DNA from: CALKJU01 sp046349355
GTDB lineage: Bacteria; Pseudomonadota; Alphaproteobacteria; Geminicoccales; Geminicoccaceae
Length of the DNA: 64,000 nt
NCBI GenBank assembly: GCA_046349355.1
Contig: JAXMCM010000014.1
Span: 310,001-374,000, forward strand
Direction: 5' to 3'
Part shown: positions 16,361-26,151 of the stretch, one piece after another
How the letters are laid out: the number at the start of each line of letters is the position of its first letter
How positions within the stretch are numbered: the stretch's first letter is position 1
The notes under the pieces: generated by a model
Seen by the model: only the letters and a program-made list of their open reading frames with translations
Told to the model about the DNA's origin: nothing
Databases searched by the model: none
Made by a program: the position numbers and the translations under genes

Positions 16361-17701
16361 ATGCGGGGCGGCCTGCGCTGCTGCGTCATCGAAGCCTTTC
16401 CGGGCAGCCTCGCCGGCCTGGCCGAGGCGCTCGCCGGCTGGGGCATCGCCTGCCAGGAACTGCCGGCCAATGCCGGCGAGAGCCGCATCGCCGGCGCCGC
16501 CGCCGACGCCTTCCTCGTCGACACCGGCAGCCATGCCGGAACCCAGGCGCTGCGCCGCCTGACGGCGGCAAGGCACGATGGCGGCCCGCCGGTCGTCGCG
16601 CTGTGCCGCAACGACGCGGTGACCGCGATCTCCCAGGCCCTCGCCAGCGGCTGCGACGACGCCATCGTCTTCCCGCTCGACGAGATCGAGCTCGAGGTCC
16701 GCGTCCGGGCGCTGTCGGCGCTGGTCGTCGCCGAGCGCGAGCGCGACCGCCGTTCCGCGCTGCTCGCCGACTACGCCCCCGGCGACCGCAAGGGGCGCAC
16801 CCGCCAGCGCCAGGAACGCGCCGCCGATCGGCCGCAGGTGCTGCTCGCCGGCCCCCCGTCCGACAATCAGGTCCGGGTTGCCAACGGGCTCGGACCGGCC
16901 AGCATTGCCTATGCCGACTCGCAGCGCAGCGCCCAGCGGATGCTGGGCGAGCGCGAGTTCGACCTCGTCGTCGCCACCCTGCCCGGCACCGGCGTGGCGC
17001 CGACGCTTCGGCCGGCCGATCTCGAGGACCTCGACGTCCCGCTCAACGCCGCCATCCTGCTGGCCGGCCCGGTCGGCGAGGACGCCATCCGGGCCGCCCT
17101 CGAGCAGGGCTTCAACGATGTCCTGCCGCTGCCGCAGGCGCCGGAGCTGATCCGGCTGCGCCTCGAGCTGTGGCTGCGCCTGCAGCGCCTGCGCGGCTGG
17201 CTGCGCGACCCGGTCGACGGCGTCCCCGCCACGCTGGCCCAGGACTCGCTGAGCGGCCTGTTCAACAGGGGCTTCGTGCTCGACTACCTGGCGACCGCCC
17301 TGCGCGGCCGGCCGGCCGGAGCACCGCTGGTGGTCCTCGGCGTGGCCATCCGCGATCTCGCCGAGCTCGGCCACCAGCACGGCCACGCCCTCGCCAACCG
17401 GCTGGTCGCCGGCACCGGCCGGATGCTGCGCTACCTCGTGCGCGCCGAGGATCTCGCCGGGCACATGGGCGAAGGCGAGTTCGCCGTGGTCATGGAGGGT
17501 GCTTCCGAGCCCGCGGCCCAGGCCATCGCCAACCGCATCCGCACCGCCCTCGCCCGCATCAGCGTCGAGACGCGCGCCGGGCGGCAGATGCCGATCGAGG
17601 TCGGCACCGGCGTCGTCGCCATCACCAGGGCCGAGGACGTCGAGCGGCTCCTCGCCCGGACCTTCCGCGACATCGCCGGCTCGCGTCGCCAGGTGGCCTG
17701 A
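16361..17701 (+). CDS. PleD-like protein with degenerate receivers and GEGEF in place of GGDEF
   Basis: A 446-residue protein with PleD architecture: two receiver-like domains (about residues 1-130 and 150-265) and a C-terminal GGDEF-type domain introduced by DSLSGLFNRGFV. The diguanylate-cyclase signature reads GEGEF (residues 370-374), so a key metal/GTP-binding position is altered. The second receiver has VVATLPG where a phosphoacceptor Asp would sit; the first keeps an Asp (FLVDTG) but lacks the usual acidic pair near its start. Cyclase activity is therefore doubtful; a c-di-GMP or nucleotide-binding scaffold is more likely. ATG 16361 is preferred over GTG 16334 because AAGGTAGGA precedes it. 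Confidence 0.8.
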   Translation: MRGGLRCCVIEAFPGSLAGLAEALAGWGIACQELPANAGESRIAGAAADAFLVDTGSHAGTQALRRLTAARHDGGPPVVALCRNDAVTAISQALASGCDDAIVFPLDEIELEVRVRALSALVVAERERDRRSALLADYAPGDRKGRTRQRQERAADRPQVLLAGPPSDNQVRVANGLGPASIAYADSQRSAQRMLGEREFDLVVATLPGTGVAPTLRPADLEDLDVPLNAAILLAGPVGEDAIRAALEQGFNDVLPLPQAPELIRLRLELWLRLQRLRGWLRDPVDGVPATLAQDSLSGLFNRGFVLDYLATALRGRPAGAPLVVLGVAIRDLAELGHQHGHALANRLVAGTGRMLRYLVRAEDLAGHMGEGEFAVVMEGASEPAAQAIANRIRTALARISVETRAGRQMPIEVGTGVVAITRAEDVERLLARTFRDIAGSRRQVA

Positions 17702-17726
17702 GCGCCGCGAGCCGAAGACCGGCGGC

Positions 17727-18452
17727 TCAGATCATGTACTGGCCGCCATTGGCGGTGATCGTCGAGCCGGTGATGAAGCCGGCATCGTCGCTGGCGAGGA
17801 AAACCACGCAGCGGGCGATCTCCTCGGGCTCGCCGAGCCGGCCGGTCGGGATCAGCGGCAGGATCCGCTCGTTGAGCACCTTCTCGTCGACGGCGCGAAC
17901 CATCTCGGTGCCGATGTAGCCGGGGCAGACGGCGTTCACGGTGATCCCCGCCCGCGCACCTTCCTGTGCCAGGGCCTTGGTGAAGCCGATGTCGCCGGCC
18001 TTGGCCGCCGAATAGTTGGCCTGACCGGCCTGGCCCTTCTGGCCGTTGACCGAGCTGATGGTGATGATGCGGCCGAACTTGCGCTCGCGCATGCCCGGCC
18101 AGAGCGGATGGGTCATGTTGAAGACGCCGGTCAGGTTGGTCGAGATGACCTCGTGCCACTGCTGCGGCGTCATGCGGTGGAACATGGCGTCGCGGGTGAT
18201 GCCGGCATTGTTGACCAGCACCTCGACCGGCCCGAGCGCCGCCTCGACCTGCTTGATGCCGGCGGCACAGGCGTCGTAGTCGGCGACGCTCCACTTGAAG
18301 GCCGGGATGCCGGTCTCGGCGGTGAAGGCGCGGGCCGCCTCGTCGTTGCCGCCATAGTTGGCGGCGACCTTGTAGCCGGCCGCCTTGAGCGCGACCGAGA
18401 TCGCGGCGCCGATGCCGCGGCTGCCGCCGGTGACGAGTGCGACGCGTGCCAT
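17727..18452 (-). CDS. phaB: Acetoacetyl-CoA reductase (NADPH)
   Basis: A 241-residue SDR that reduces acetoacetyl-CoA to (R)-3-hydroxybutyryl-CoA, the monomer for polyhydroxybutyrate. It has TGGSRGIG, NNAGITRDAMFHRM, the catalytic NYSAAKAGDIGFTKALAQE and the PhaB-typical SSVNGQKGQAGQANY and GYIGTEMVRAV segments. A clear AGGGAGG ribosome-binding site precedes ATG 18452. It lies 99 bases after the thiolase gene on the same strand, in the order synthase-like, phaA, phaB. Confidence 0.93.
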   Translation of the reverse strand: MARVALVTGGSRGIGAAISVALKAAGYKVAANYGGNDEAARAFTAETGIPAFKWSVADYDACAAGIKQVEAALGPVEVLVNNAGITRDAMFHRMTPQQWHEVISTNLTGVFNMTHPLWPGMRERKFGRIITISSVNGQKGQAGQANYSAAKAGDIGFTKALAQEGARAGITVNAVCPGYIGTEMVRAVDEKVLNERILPLIPTGRLGEPEEIARCVVFLASDDAGFITGSTITANGGQYMI

Positions 18453-18551
18453 GCCTTGTGTCCTCCCTGGCCCGGCATGGGTGGCCGCGCGCGGCGGCCG
18501 TTCGTCGCCCGGAGCGGCCGGGCCGCTCGCTCCGGGCGATCGTCGGTCAGT

Positions 18552-19727
<1,176 letters not shown>

Positions 19728-19846
19728 GGGCGTCGCTCTCCTTGGTTCTTCGGTTCGGGCTGCCCGGCAGGCGCATCCTGCAGCACCTGCGGCCGGGCGA
19801 TCCGCTCGGGCGAGCATATAGGGAGCGGCGCAAGACCCCTACAGGC

Positions 19847-20953
19847 TCAAAGTTGTCCCAGAGCGATTCGTCGCAGCCACGCCACGAGCGGCTGCCACAA
19901 GTGCACGGTGGCCCGGCGGCCGGCGACCATCCCGACATGGCCGCAGGGCGGCTCGACCACGGTGGCGTTCGCCAGCAGCCGGGCCAGCGGTGCCGCCGAC
20001 GCGTGCGGCACGATCTGATCGGCCCGCGGCAGGGCCACGAAGGCCGGCAGCTCGAGGCGCTCCGGCCGGACCGGCGTGCCGGCGACGCGCCAGCGGCCGC
20101 GCGCCGGCTGGTTGGCGCCGTACCAGTCCTCCACGCATTCGCGCGCCACCGGCCCCGCCAGCGGCACCCCGTCGCCGAGCCAGTCCTCGACCGCGATGAA
20201 GCCGCGGGCCTCGTCGGAACCGGGCGCCAGCGTCGCGAACGCCGCGAAGCGCGCCACCACCCGGTCCGGGTCCATCAGGCCGAAGCCCCAGTCGAGCAGG
20301 CTGACCGGCACCTCGCCGAGGCTGGTCGTCGTCGCCACGAGGCCACCCACGGCCAGGGGCGTCGGCAGCGGCTGCAGGCTTCGCGCCGCGACGAAGTCCC
20401 AGGGCGTGGCCAGCAGGGCGATCCCGCCGAGCCGGACCTTCCGGCTGGCCGCGGCGAGGGCGAGCAGGCCGCCCATGCAGTAGCCGAGGAGCACCGGCGG
20501 GCGCGGATCCAGCGTGGCGCACAGGCGCAGCGCGGGCATCAGCCGTTCGTCGACATACCTCGCTATGTCGAAGTGGCGTTCCGCCGTGTCCGGCGCGCCC
20601 CAGTCGAGCAGCAGCGGCCGCAGTCCGCCCTGGGCCAGCGCCTCGGCGAGTGACCGGCCGGGCATCAGGTCGAGGACGTAGGCCCGGTTCACCAGCGACG
20701 GCACCATCAGGACCGGCAAGCCGCCGGCGCCGCCGCAGTCGAGCAGACGGGCCGAGCCGGCCCGCCAGAGCTCCGCCCGCGGCGCCGGCGGGCCGATCCG
20801 CGGATGCCGCCAGTAGGCCTTGAGGCCATCGACGAAGGCGGCGAACCGGCTGGCATCGCCGCCGGCGCCGGCCCGGGCAAGGTAGAGCGCCAGGGGACGC
20901 GGGCCGCGTTGCCGGGACGCGTCCTCGCTCGCGTCCGCCGGGCTCGTTGGCAT
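19847..20953 (-). CDS. Short PHA-synthase-like alpha/beta hydrolase (class III PhaC-like)
   Basis: A 368-residue alpha/beta-hydrolase-fold protein whose nucleophile motif is LLGYCMGG: Cys159 rather than Ser, as in polyhydroxyalkanoate synthases. The preceding LLLDWGAPDTAERHFDIARY segment and the His339 region CGHVGMVAGRR match the short class III PhaC pattern, with the acid in ALPRADQIVP. Class I alphaproteobacterial PhaC proteins are nearer 600 residues, so this is not the common form. No PhaE partner is encoded nearby. It precedes phaA and phaB. The start at 20953 has AAGGTGG upstream; an ATG at 20983 is an alternative. Confidence 0.75.
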   Translation of the reverse strand: MPTSPADASEDASRQRGPRPLALYLARAGAGGDASRFAAFVDGLKAYWRHPRIGPPAPRAELWRAGSARLLDCGGAGGLPVLMVPSLVNRAYVLDLMPGRSLAEALAQGGLRPLLLDWGAPDTAERHFDIARYVDERLMPALRLCATLDPRPPVLLGYCMGGLLALAAASRKVRLGGIALLATPWDFVAARSLQPLPTPLAVGGLVATTTSLGEVPVSLLDWGFGLMDPDRVVARFAAFATLAPGSDEARGFIAVEDWLGDGVPLAGPVARECVEDWYGANQPARGRWRVAGTPVRPERLELPAFVALPRADQIVPHASAAPLARLLANATVVEPPCGHVGMVAGRRATVHLWQPLVAWLRRIALGQL

Positions 20954-21094
20954 CGCCACCTTGCGTCCTTCCGAGCGTGTCATTGCCGCGGGCCCGTTGG
21001 ACGCCCGGGAAGCACAGGCTGGCCGTTCATGGGTCCTTAAGGTCGCCGGGCGACAGTGGGGCCATCGCGCATCCACCAGCAGGAGACCTGACCC

Positions 21095-21262
21095 ATGCGC
21101 ACCCTCCGCCGCCTCCTGGCCGACGAATCGGGCGCCACCGCGATCGAGTACGGCCTGATCGCCGCCCTCGTCTCGGTGGCCATCATCGGCATTCTCGGCA
21201 CGCTCGGCGAGAACCTTCTGACCACCTTCACCACCGTCGCCGACGAGCTCGGCGGTAACTGA
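21095..21262 (+). CDS. flp: Flp-type IVb pilin subunit
   Basis: A 55-residue small gene that begins MRTLRRLLADESGATAIEYG. The short basic leader ends at Gly13, and the mature pilin would start ATAIEYGLIAALVSVAIIG, with the hallmark Glu and Tyr of Flp pilins and a hydrophobic helix. It is processed by the prepilin peptidase encoded next. AGGAGACC precedes the ATG. It is the first gene of the Tad pilus cluster; a stable GC-rich hairpin follows the stop and may set its expression above that of the assembly genes. Confidence 0.93.
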   Translation: MRTLRRLLADESGATAIEYGLIAALVSVAIIGILGTLGENLLTTFTTVADELGGN

Positions 21263-21274
21263 GCCCGCGTCGCC

Positions 21275-21301
21275 GGGATGCCCGCTGCCGGCGGGCGTCC
21301 C
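21275..21301 (+). terminator. Hairpin between flp and cpaA, possible attenuator
   Basis: An 11-base-pair stem (21275-21285 with 21291-21301, including one T-G wobble) closes a 5-base loop just after the flp stop. There is no T-run, so it is not a classical terminator. It could stabilise the flp message 3' end or slow polymerase, giving more pilin than assembly proteins. Confidence 0.5.
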
Positions 21302-21394
21302 GGCGCCCGGCCAGTCCCGCCGGTTGCCGTCACCTCGCCCGGGCGGGCGGGTGCGGCCTCCGCGACGTCTTTCCAGCGCGAACGAGGCAGCTGC

Positions 21395-21913
21395 ATGTGG
21401 GCCGAAGCCGGCCGGGTCGTCGTGACGACCGGTCTGTTAACCTTGCTGGCGCACGCCGCCTGGACGGACCTCACCGCCCGGCGGATCGCCAACCGCACCT
21501 GCGCCGCCCTGGCGCTGGCGTGGCCCGTCCAGCTCCTGCTCGTCGTCCCGCCCCCGAGCCTGACCGCCGCGGTCCTCGGCGCCGCGGCCGTCGCCGTGCC
21601 GGCCGGCCTGCTCTGGCAGCGTGGCATCCTCGGCGGCGGCGACGTCAAGCTGCTGTCGGCCCTCGCCCTGTGGGCCGGGCCGGCCGACCTCCTGCCGTTC
21701 CTGCTGCTGACTGGCCTCGCCGGCGGCGCGCTCGCCGTCGTCTGGCTCCGGCTGCGTCAGGGTGGCGGACTCCTGGTCGGCGCCGTCGCCGGGCGTCTTG
21801 CCGGGACGCTGGCCCCGGCGACGGCCAGCGCGCTCGCCGACCCGGCCCTGCCCTACGGCCTCGCCATCGCCGGGGCCGGGGCGTGGCTCCTCGTCACGCG
21901 GCTGACCAGCTGA
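21395..21913 (+). CDS. cpaA: Prepilin peptidase CpaA/TadV
   Basis: A 172-residue polytopic inner-membrane aspartyl protease. The first active-site Asp is in AAWTDLTARRIANRTC (about residue 24), and the second is in the GxGD-type motif ILGGGDVKLLSALALW. It cleaves the leader of the Flp pilin and probably of pseudopilins. It starts at ATG 21395, 132 bases after flp; the gap holds the hairpin at 21275. cpaB follows after 11 bases. The family length of about 160-170 residues matches. Confidence 0.92.
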   Translation: MWAEAGRVVVTTGLLTLLAHAAWTDLTARRIANRTCAALALAWPVQLLLVVPPPSLTAAVLGAAAVAVPAGLLWQRGILGGGDVKLLSALALWAGPADLLPFLLLTGLAGGALAVVWLRLRQGGGLLVGAVAGRLAGTLAPATASALADPALPYGLAIAGAGAWLLVTRLTS

Positions 21914-21924
21914 GAGGCCCCCGA

Positions 21925-22797
21925 ATGTCCGTCCGCCGTCTCGTCCTTCCCCTCGTCGCCCTGGCCCTTGCCGGCGGCGCGGCCTGGACCGCGCGCAGCT
22001 GGCTGGCGGCACAGCATCAGGGTGCCGTCGCTGCCGCGACCGAGCCGGCAGCGCCGCACAAGCAGGTGCTGGTGGCTGCCGTGGACCTGCGGGCCGGCCA
22101 GTTCGTCGAGCCGGACGCGGTGCGCTGGCAGGATTGGCCCGACGTCAGCCTGCCCGACAGTTACCTGGTCAAGGGGGTTGCCGCCGAGGACGAGCTGACC
22201 GGTGCCGTGGTCCGCCTCGATCTGCCGGCCGGCCAGCCGATCGCCCGCAGCGGCGTCGTCCGGCCCGGCGACCGCGGCTTCCTCGCCGCCGTACTGGACC
22301 CGGGCATGCGCGCCATCTCGGTTCCCGTCGACGAGGCCTCGGGCAACGCCGGCCTGATCTTTCCCGGCGACCGGGTCGACCTGATCCTCACCCAGACGCT
22401 CGGCGGCGACGGCGGCGGCGATGCCAAGGAGCCAGCGCGCCGGGTCAGCGAGACCGTCCTCGCCGACGTGCGCGTCATCGCCATGGGCCGACGCCTGCGG
22501 ACCGAGACGGAGGAGGAGCAGCCGGCCGACAAGGCGCGCACCGCGACCCTCGAGGTGACCCCGGCCGGGGCCGAGAAGGTCGCCCTGGTCACCGACCTCG
22601 GACGCCTGTCGCTGAGCCTGCGCAGCCTCGCGCTTGCCGAGGAGACGCCGGCGGATCCCGCGCCGGGGTCGCGCTTCACCTGGGACAGCGACGTCGCGCG
22701 GGCCCTCCGCCCGGAAAACCAGCCGACCACGACCCTGGCGGTGATCCGCGGTGGCGAGAGCCTCGTGCTGAACGTGCCGAAGGGGGCACGGCCATGA
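21925..22797 (+). CDS. cpaB: Flp pilus assembly protein CpaB/RcpC
   Basis: A 290-residue protein with an N-terminal membrane anchor or signal (MSVRRLVLPLVALALAGGAA) and an SAF domain (KQVLVAAVDLRAGQFVEPDA, residues about 45-105). The CpaB core region FPGDRVDLILTQ follows, and DVRVIAMG and TATLEVTPAGAEKVAL are also typical. It acts in the periplasm with the secretin, possibly as a gating or peptidoglycan-binding factor. Its stop overlaps the cpaC start in ATGA, so translation is probably coupled. Confidence 0.92.
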   Translation: MSVRRLVLPLVALALAGGAAWTARSWLAAQHQGAVAAATEPAAPHKQVLVAAVDLRAGQFVEPDAVRWQDWPDVSLPDSYLVKGVAAEDELTGAVVRLDLPAGQPIARSGVVRPGDRGFLAAVLDPGMRAISVPVDEASGNAGLIFPGDRVDLILTQTLGGDGGGDAKEPARRVSETVLADVRVIAMGRRLRTETEEEQPADKARTATLEVTPAGAEKVALVTDLGRLSLSLRSLALAEETPADPAPGSRFTWDSDVARALRPENQPTTTLAVIRGGESLVLNVPKGARP

Positions 22798-24224
22798 ACC
22801 TCGTCCGCCGTCTGCACCATGCCGTATGGCAGGGCGCCATCCTTGCCATCCTGGTACTGGCCTGCGGCGCCGTCCTGTCCGCGCCGGCGGCACAGGCCCA
22901 GGAGGAGACGGTCGTCGCCCCGGCGGCACCGCTGACCCTGGAGGTCCGCAAGGGGCGGGTGATCCGCCTCGACCGGCCGGCGGCCGCCGTCTTCGTCGCC
23001 GACCCCGATACGGCCGATGTCCAGGTGCACTCGCCGAGCCTCATCTACCTGCTCGGCAAGCGGGCCGGAGCGACCAGCCTCTATGCGGTGGACGAGAACG
23101 ACAACGTCCTGCTGCGCCGCGACGTGATCGTCGAGCACAACCTGAGCGGGCTCGACGCCGTGCTGCGCGAGATCGCTCCCGGCCAGACGCCGCAGGCGCG
23201 TTCCATCGACGGCGGCATCCTGCTCACCGGCAACGTCGCCGATCCGCGCCAGGCCCAGGACGTGCGCGAGGCGGCCAGCCGCTTCCTCGGCGAGAACGAG
23301 GCCCTGGTGAACCGGATCGGCGTATCGGCGCCGACGCAGGTCAGCCTGCGGGTGCGCGTCGCCGAGGTGTCCCGCGAGGCCTTCAAGCTCTTCGGCGTCA
23401 ACTGGGAGAGCCTGTTCTCGCCCGGCAACTTCACCTTCGGGCTGGCCCAGGGTCGGCTCGTCGGCGGGGCCTCGGCGCTGACCTCGCGCTTCGTCGACGC
23501 CAACGGGCTCGGCAACGCGCTGTCCGGCGCCTACAGCGGCGACAACCTGTCGATCAACGCCATCATCGACGCGCTCGAGCGCGAGGGCGTGGTCAACGTC
23601 CTGGCCGAGCCGAACCTTACCGCCCTGTCGGGCGAGACCGCGAGCTTCCTCGCCGGCGGCGAGTTCCCGATCCCGGTCGGCGTCGACGACAACGACATCC
23701 AGATCGAGTTCAAGCCGTTCGGCGTGAGCCTGGCATTCACGCCGACGGTCCTGTCGCCGGAGCGGATCAGCCTCAAGGTGCGGCCGGAGGTCAGCGAGCT
23801 CAGCGACCAGGGGGCGATCAAGCTCGCCGGCATCACCATCCCGGCGCTGACCACCCGCCGCGCCGAGACCACGGTCGAGCTCGGCAGCGGCGAAAGCTTC
23901 GCCATCGGCGGCCTGATCTCCAACGCGACCCGCAGCAACCTCGAGAAGTTCCCCGGGCTCGGCGACCTGCCGGTGCTCGGCACGCTCTTCCGCTCGAGCA
24001 ACTTCCGGCACAAGGAGTCCGAGCTCGTGATCGTGGTGACGCCCTACCTGGTGCGTCCGGTCGCCACCGCCGCTTCCATGGCCACGCCGTCCGACGGCTT
24101 CACCCCGGCCAGCGACCTCGAGCGGATCCTCGAGGGCCGCCTGATCCGCACCCGCCTGCCTGGCAAGCCGAGCAGCGCGGCCGGGCTGCACCTGGTCGGC
24201 CCCGCCGGCTTCGCGCTGGACTGA
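22794..24224 (+). CDS. cpaC: Tad pilus secretin CpaC/RcpA
   Basis: A 476-residue outer-membrane secretin. A signal peptide (charged MNLVRRLHH, hydrophobic core, cleavage near AQAQE) is followed by the N-terminal pilus-assembly domain (LEVRKGRVIRLDRPAAAVFV), a BON-like region and the secretin domain, with VNVLAEPNLTALSGETASFL and ERISLKVRPEVSELS. It forms the ring through which the Flp pilus exits. The ATG overlaps the cpaB stop by 4 bases. The length is normal for CpaC. Confidence 0.94.
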   Translation: MNLVRRLHHAVWQGAILAILVLACGAVLSAPAAQAQEETVVAPAAPLTLEVRKGRVIRLDRPAAAVFVADPDTADVQVHSPSLIYLLGKRAGATSLYAVDENDNVLLRRDVIVEHNLSGLDAVLREIAPGQTPQARSIDGGILLTGNVADPRQAQDVREAASRFLGENEALVNRIGVSAPTQVSLRVRVAEVSREAFKLFGVNWESLFSPGNFTFGLAQGRLVGGASALTSRFVDANGLGNALSGAYSGDNLSINAIIDALEREGVVNVLAEPNLTALSGETASFLAGGEFPIPVGVDDNDIQIEFKPFGVSLAFTPTVLSPERISLKVRPEVSELSDQGAIKLAGITIPALTTRRAETTVELGSGESFAIGGLISNATRSNLEKFPGLGDLPVLGTLFRSSNFRHKESELVIVVTPYLVRPVATAASMATPSDGFTPASDLERILEGRLIRTRLPGKPSSAAGLHLVGPAGFALD

Positions 24225-24236
24225 GGAGACGCGACG

Positions 24237-24935
24237 ATGGCCGCCACCCTTCCGTCGCTGCTGCGCGCCGCCGGCCTCGCCGCCGTCCTTGCCGGCTGCA
24301 CCTCGCTCGATCCGGTCCCGCCGCCGGATGCACCCAAGGCGCTCGAGGTCGCGCCGGTCACGGCGCTGCACACCGTCTGGTTCGACACCGACCGGGACCG
24401 TCCCGACGCCGTCGAGGCCGGGCGGCTCGCCGCCTTCGTCGCCTCGCTGCCGCCCGGGGACCGCCAGACCGTTCAGCTCGCCGGCCATGCCGACGACCGC
24501 GCCAGCGATCCCTACAACCTCGACCTCTCGGCACGCCGCGCGCGGACCGTCGCCGCCCTCGTCGCCGCCGACGGCGCCACCGACACTGCCGTCACGCTGA
24601 CGGCGTACGGCGAGCGGGCGCCGCGCGCCGCCGGGACGGATGCGGCGTCCCGCCAGGCCAACCGGCGCGTCGACATCGTCGTGCGCAGCTGGACCGTCCG
24701 GGTTCCCGGCTGTCCGGACTGGTCGCGCGATCCGGCCTACAACCCGCTGAACCAGCCGATGAGCAACCTCGGCTGCGCGACGCTGTCCAATCTCGGCCGG
24801 ATGGTCGCGGACCCGGCGGACCTCGTCCGCGGCCGGCCGCTCGGACCGGCCGACGGCGTCCACGCCGCCGAGGGCGTGTTCCGTTACCGGACCGACAAGG
24901 TGAAGGCCCTCAACGAGGAGCTCGCCGGACCATGA
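24237..24935 (+). CDS. cpaD: Pilus assembly lipoprotein CpaD
   Basis: A 232-residue lipoprotein: the signal ends in VLAGC (Cys20). An OmpA-like half (HTVWFDTDRDRPDAVEAGRL, then NLDLSARRARTVAALV) is followed by the CpaD signature PGCPDWSRDPAYNPLNQPMS with NLGCATLSNLGRMVADPADL. CpaD is thought to pilot or stabilise the secretin at the outer membrane. It starts 12 bases after cpaC and overlaps cpaE by 4 bases (ATGA). Confidence 0.9.
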   Translation: MAATLPSLLRAAGLAAVLAGCTSLDPVPPPDAPKALEVAPVTALHTVWFDTDRDRPDAVEAGRLAAFVASLPPGDRQTVQLAGHADDRASDPYNLDLSARRARTVAALVAADGATDTAVTLTAYGERAPRAAGTDAASRQANRRVDIVVRSWTVRVPGCPDWSRDPAYNPLNQPMSNLGCATLSNLGRMVADPADLVRGRPLGPADGVHAAEGVFRYRTDKVKALNEELAGP

Positions 24936-26149
24936 GCGCACCGGGCGTCAAGGAGGTCGCCGGCGCGACCGAGGAACGCGCGCAGTTCCGCGCCTTCGTC
25001 CAGGACGACGACACCCGCCGGGTGGTCGACCAGGTCCTCGGCGAGCTCATGATCCCGAGCGCCGTCGTCGCCAGGGGCGGCATCGAGCTGGCGGTACGGA
25101 CCCTCGGCGAGGGACGCTCGCCGCGCCTGCTGCTGGTCGACATCGCCGGCATCGACCTTCCGCTCTCGGCGATCAACGAGCTGGCCGAGGTCTGCGAGCC
25201 GGGCGTCGTCGTGGTGGTGATCGGCGACCGCAACGATGTCGGCCTGTTCCGGGACCTCATCAATCGCGGCATCAGCGACTATCTGGTGAAGCCGATCACG
25301 CCGGCCCTGCTGCAGCGCGCCCTGCTCGCCAGCGCCGAGGGCAGCGGCGCGCCGCGCCAGACCACCCGGCTCGGCCGGCTGATCGCGGTGGTCGGCACGC
25401 GCGGCGGCGTCGGCGCCACCATGCTCGCCGCCAACACCGCCTGGAGCATCGCCAACCAGCGCCGCCGCCGGGTGGCCATCCTCGACCTCGACCTGCAGTT
25501 CGGCAGCGTCGGCCTGGCGCTCGACCTCGAGCCGGCCCAGGGCCTGCGCGAGGCCCTCGAGAATCCGGGCCGCATCGACGCCCTCTACCTCGAGCGGATG
25601 ATGGTCAAGCAGTCGGAGACGCTGCATGTCCTGGGTGCCGAGGAGCCGCTCGACGACCCGGTCCTGCCCGACCCGGCCGCCATCGACCTCCTGCTCAAGG
25701 AACTGCGCAGCCGCTTCCACTACGTCATGATCGACCTGCCGCGCAGCGTCTCGCCGGTCTGGCAGCATGTCCTGCAGGCCGTCTCGAACCTCGTCGTCGT
25801 GACCGACCTGTCGCTCGCCGGCATGCGCGACACGCTGCGGATCATGTCGCTGCTGCCGGGGACCAACGCCGCCTGCCAGCTGGCGATCGTGGTCAACCGC
25901 GCCGGCGAGCACCGCCAGGGCGAGATCGGCCGGTCGGAGTTCGAGAAGGGCATCGGCCGCAAGGTCGATCTCGTCGTCCCGTTCGACGGCCGCGCGGTGG
26001 CGGCGGCGATGAATGTCGGGCAGCCCCTCGCCAGCGGCAACGGCGCGACGGCGCGCTCGGTCGCCGCCCTCGCCGACCTCGTCTGCGGCACCGCCCCGGC
26101 GGCCCGGCCCGGCATGCTGCGCCGCTGGTTCGGCCGCAAGCGGACCTGA
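24932..26149 (+). CDS. cpaE: Pilus localisation ATPase CpaE/TadZ
   Basis: A 405-residue protein with an N-terminal receiver-like domain lacking a clear phosphorylation site (about residues 15-135) and a C-terminal ParA/MinD-type ATPase domain. The P-loop is GTRGGVGATML, a degenerate Walker A without the usual lysines, as is common in CpaE. LDLDLQFGSVGLALDLEP and VMIDLPRSVSPVWQHVL follow. It positions the pilus machine, typically at a cell pole. It is coupled to cpaD by a 4-base overlap and precedes cpaF by 2 bases. Confidence 0.93.
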   Translation: MSAPGVKEVAGATEERAQFRAFVQDDDTRRVVDQVLGELMIPSAVVARGGIELAVRTLGEGRSPRLLLVDIAGIDLPLSAINELAEVCEPGVVVVVIGDRNDVGLFRDLINRGISDYLVKPITPALLQRALLASAEGSGAPRQTTRLGRLIAVVGTRGGVGATMLAANTAWSIANQRRRRVAILDLDLQFGSVGLALDLEPAQGLREALENPGRIDALYLERMMVKQSETLHVLGAEEPLDDPVLPDPAAIDLLLKELRSRFHYVMIDLPRSVSPVWQHVLQAVSNLVVVTDLSLAGMRDTLRIMSLLPGTNAACQLAIVVNRAGEHRQGEIGRSEFEKGIGRKVDLVVPFDGRAVAAAMNVGQPLASGNGATARSVAALADLVCGTAPAARPGMLRRWFGRKRT

Positions 26150-26151
26150 GC

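Noticed and set aside
22161..24941. A 926-codon minus-strand frame opposite cpaB, cpaC and cpaD
   Set aside because: Antisense shadow; all three Tad proteins on the plus strand are unambiguous.
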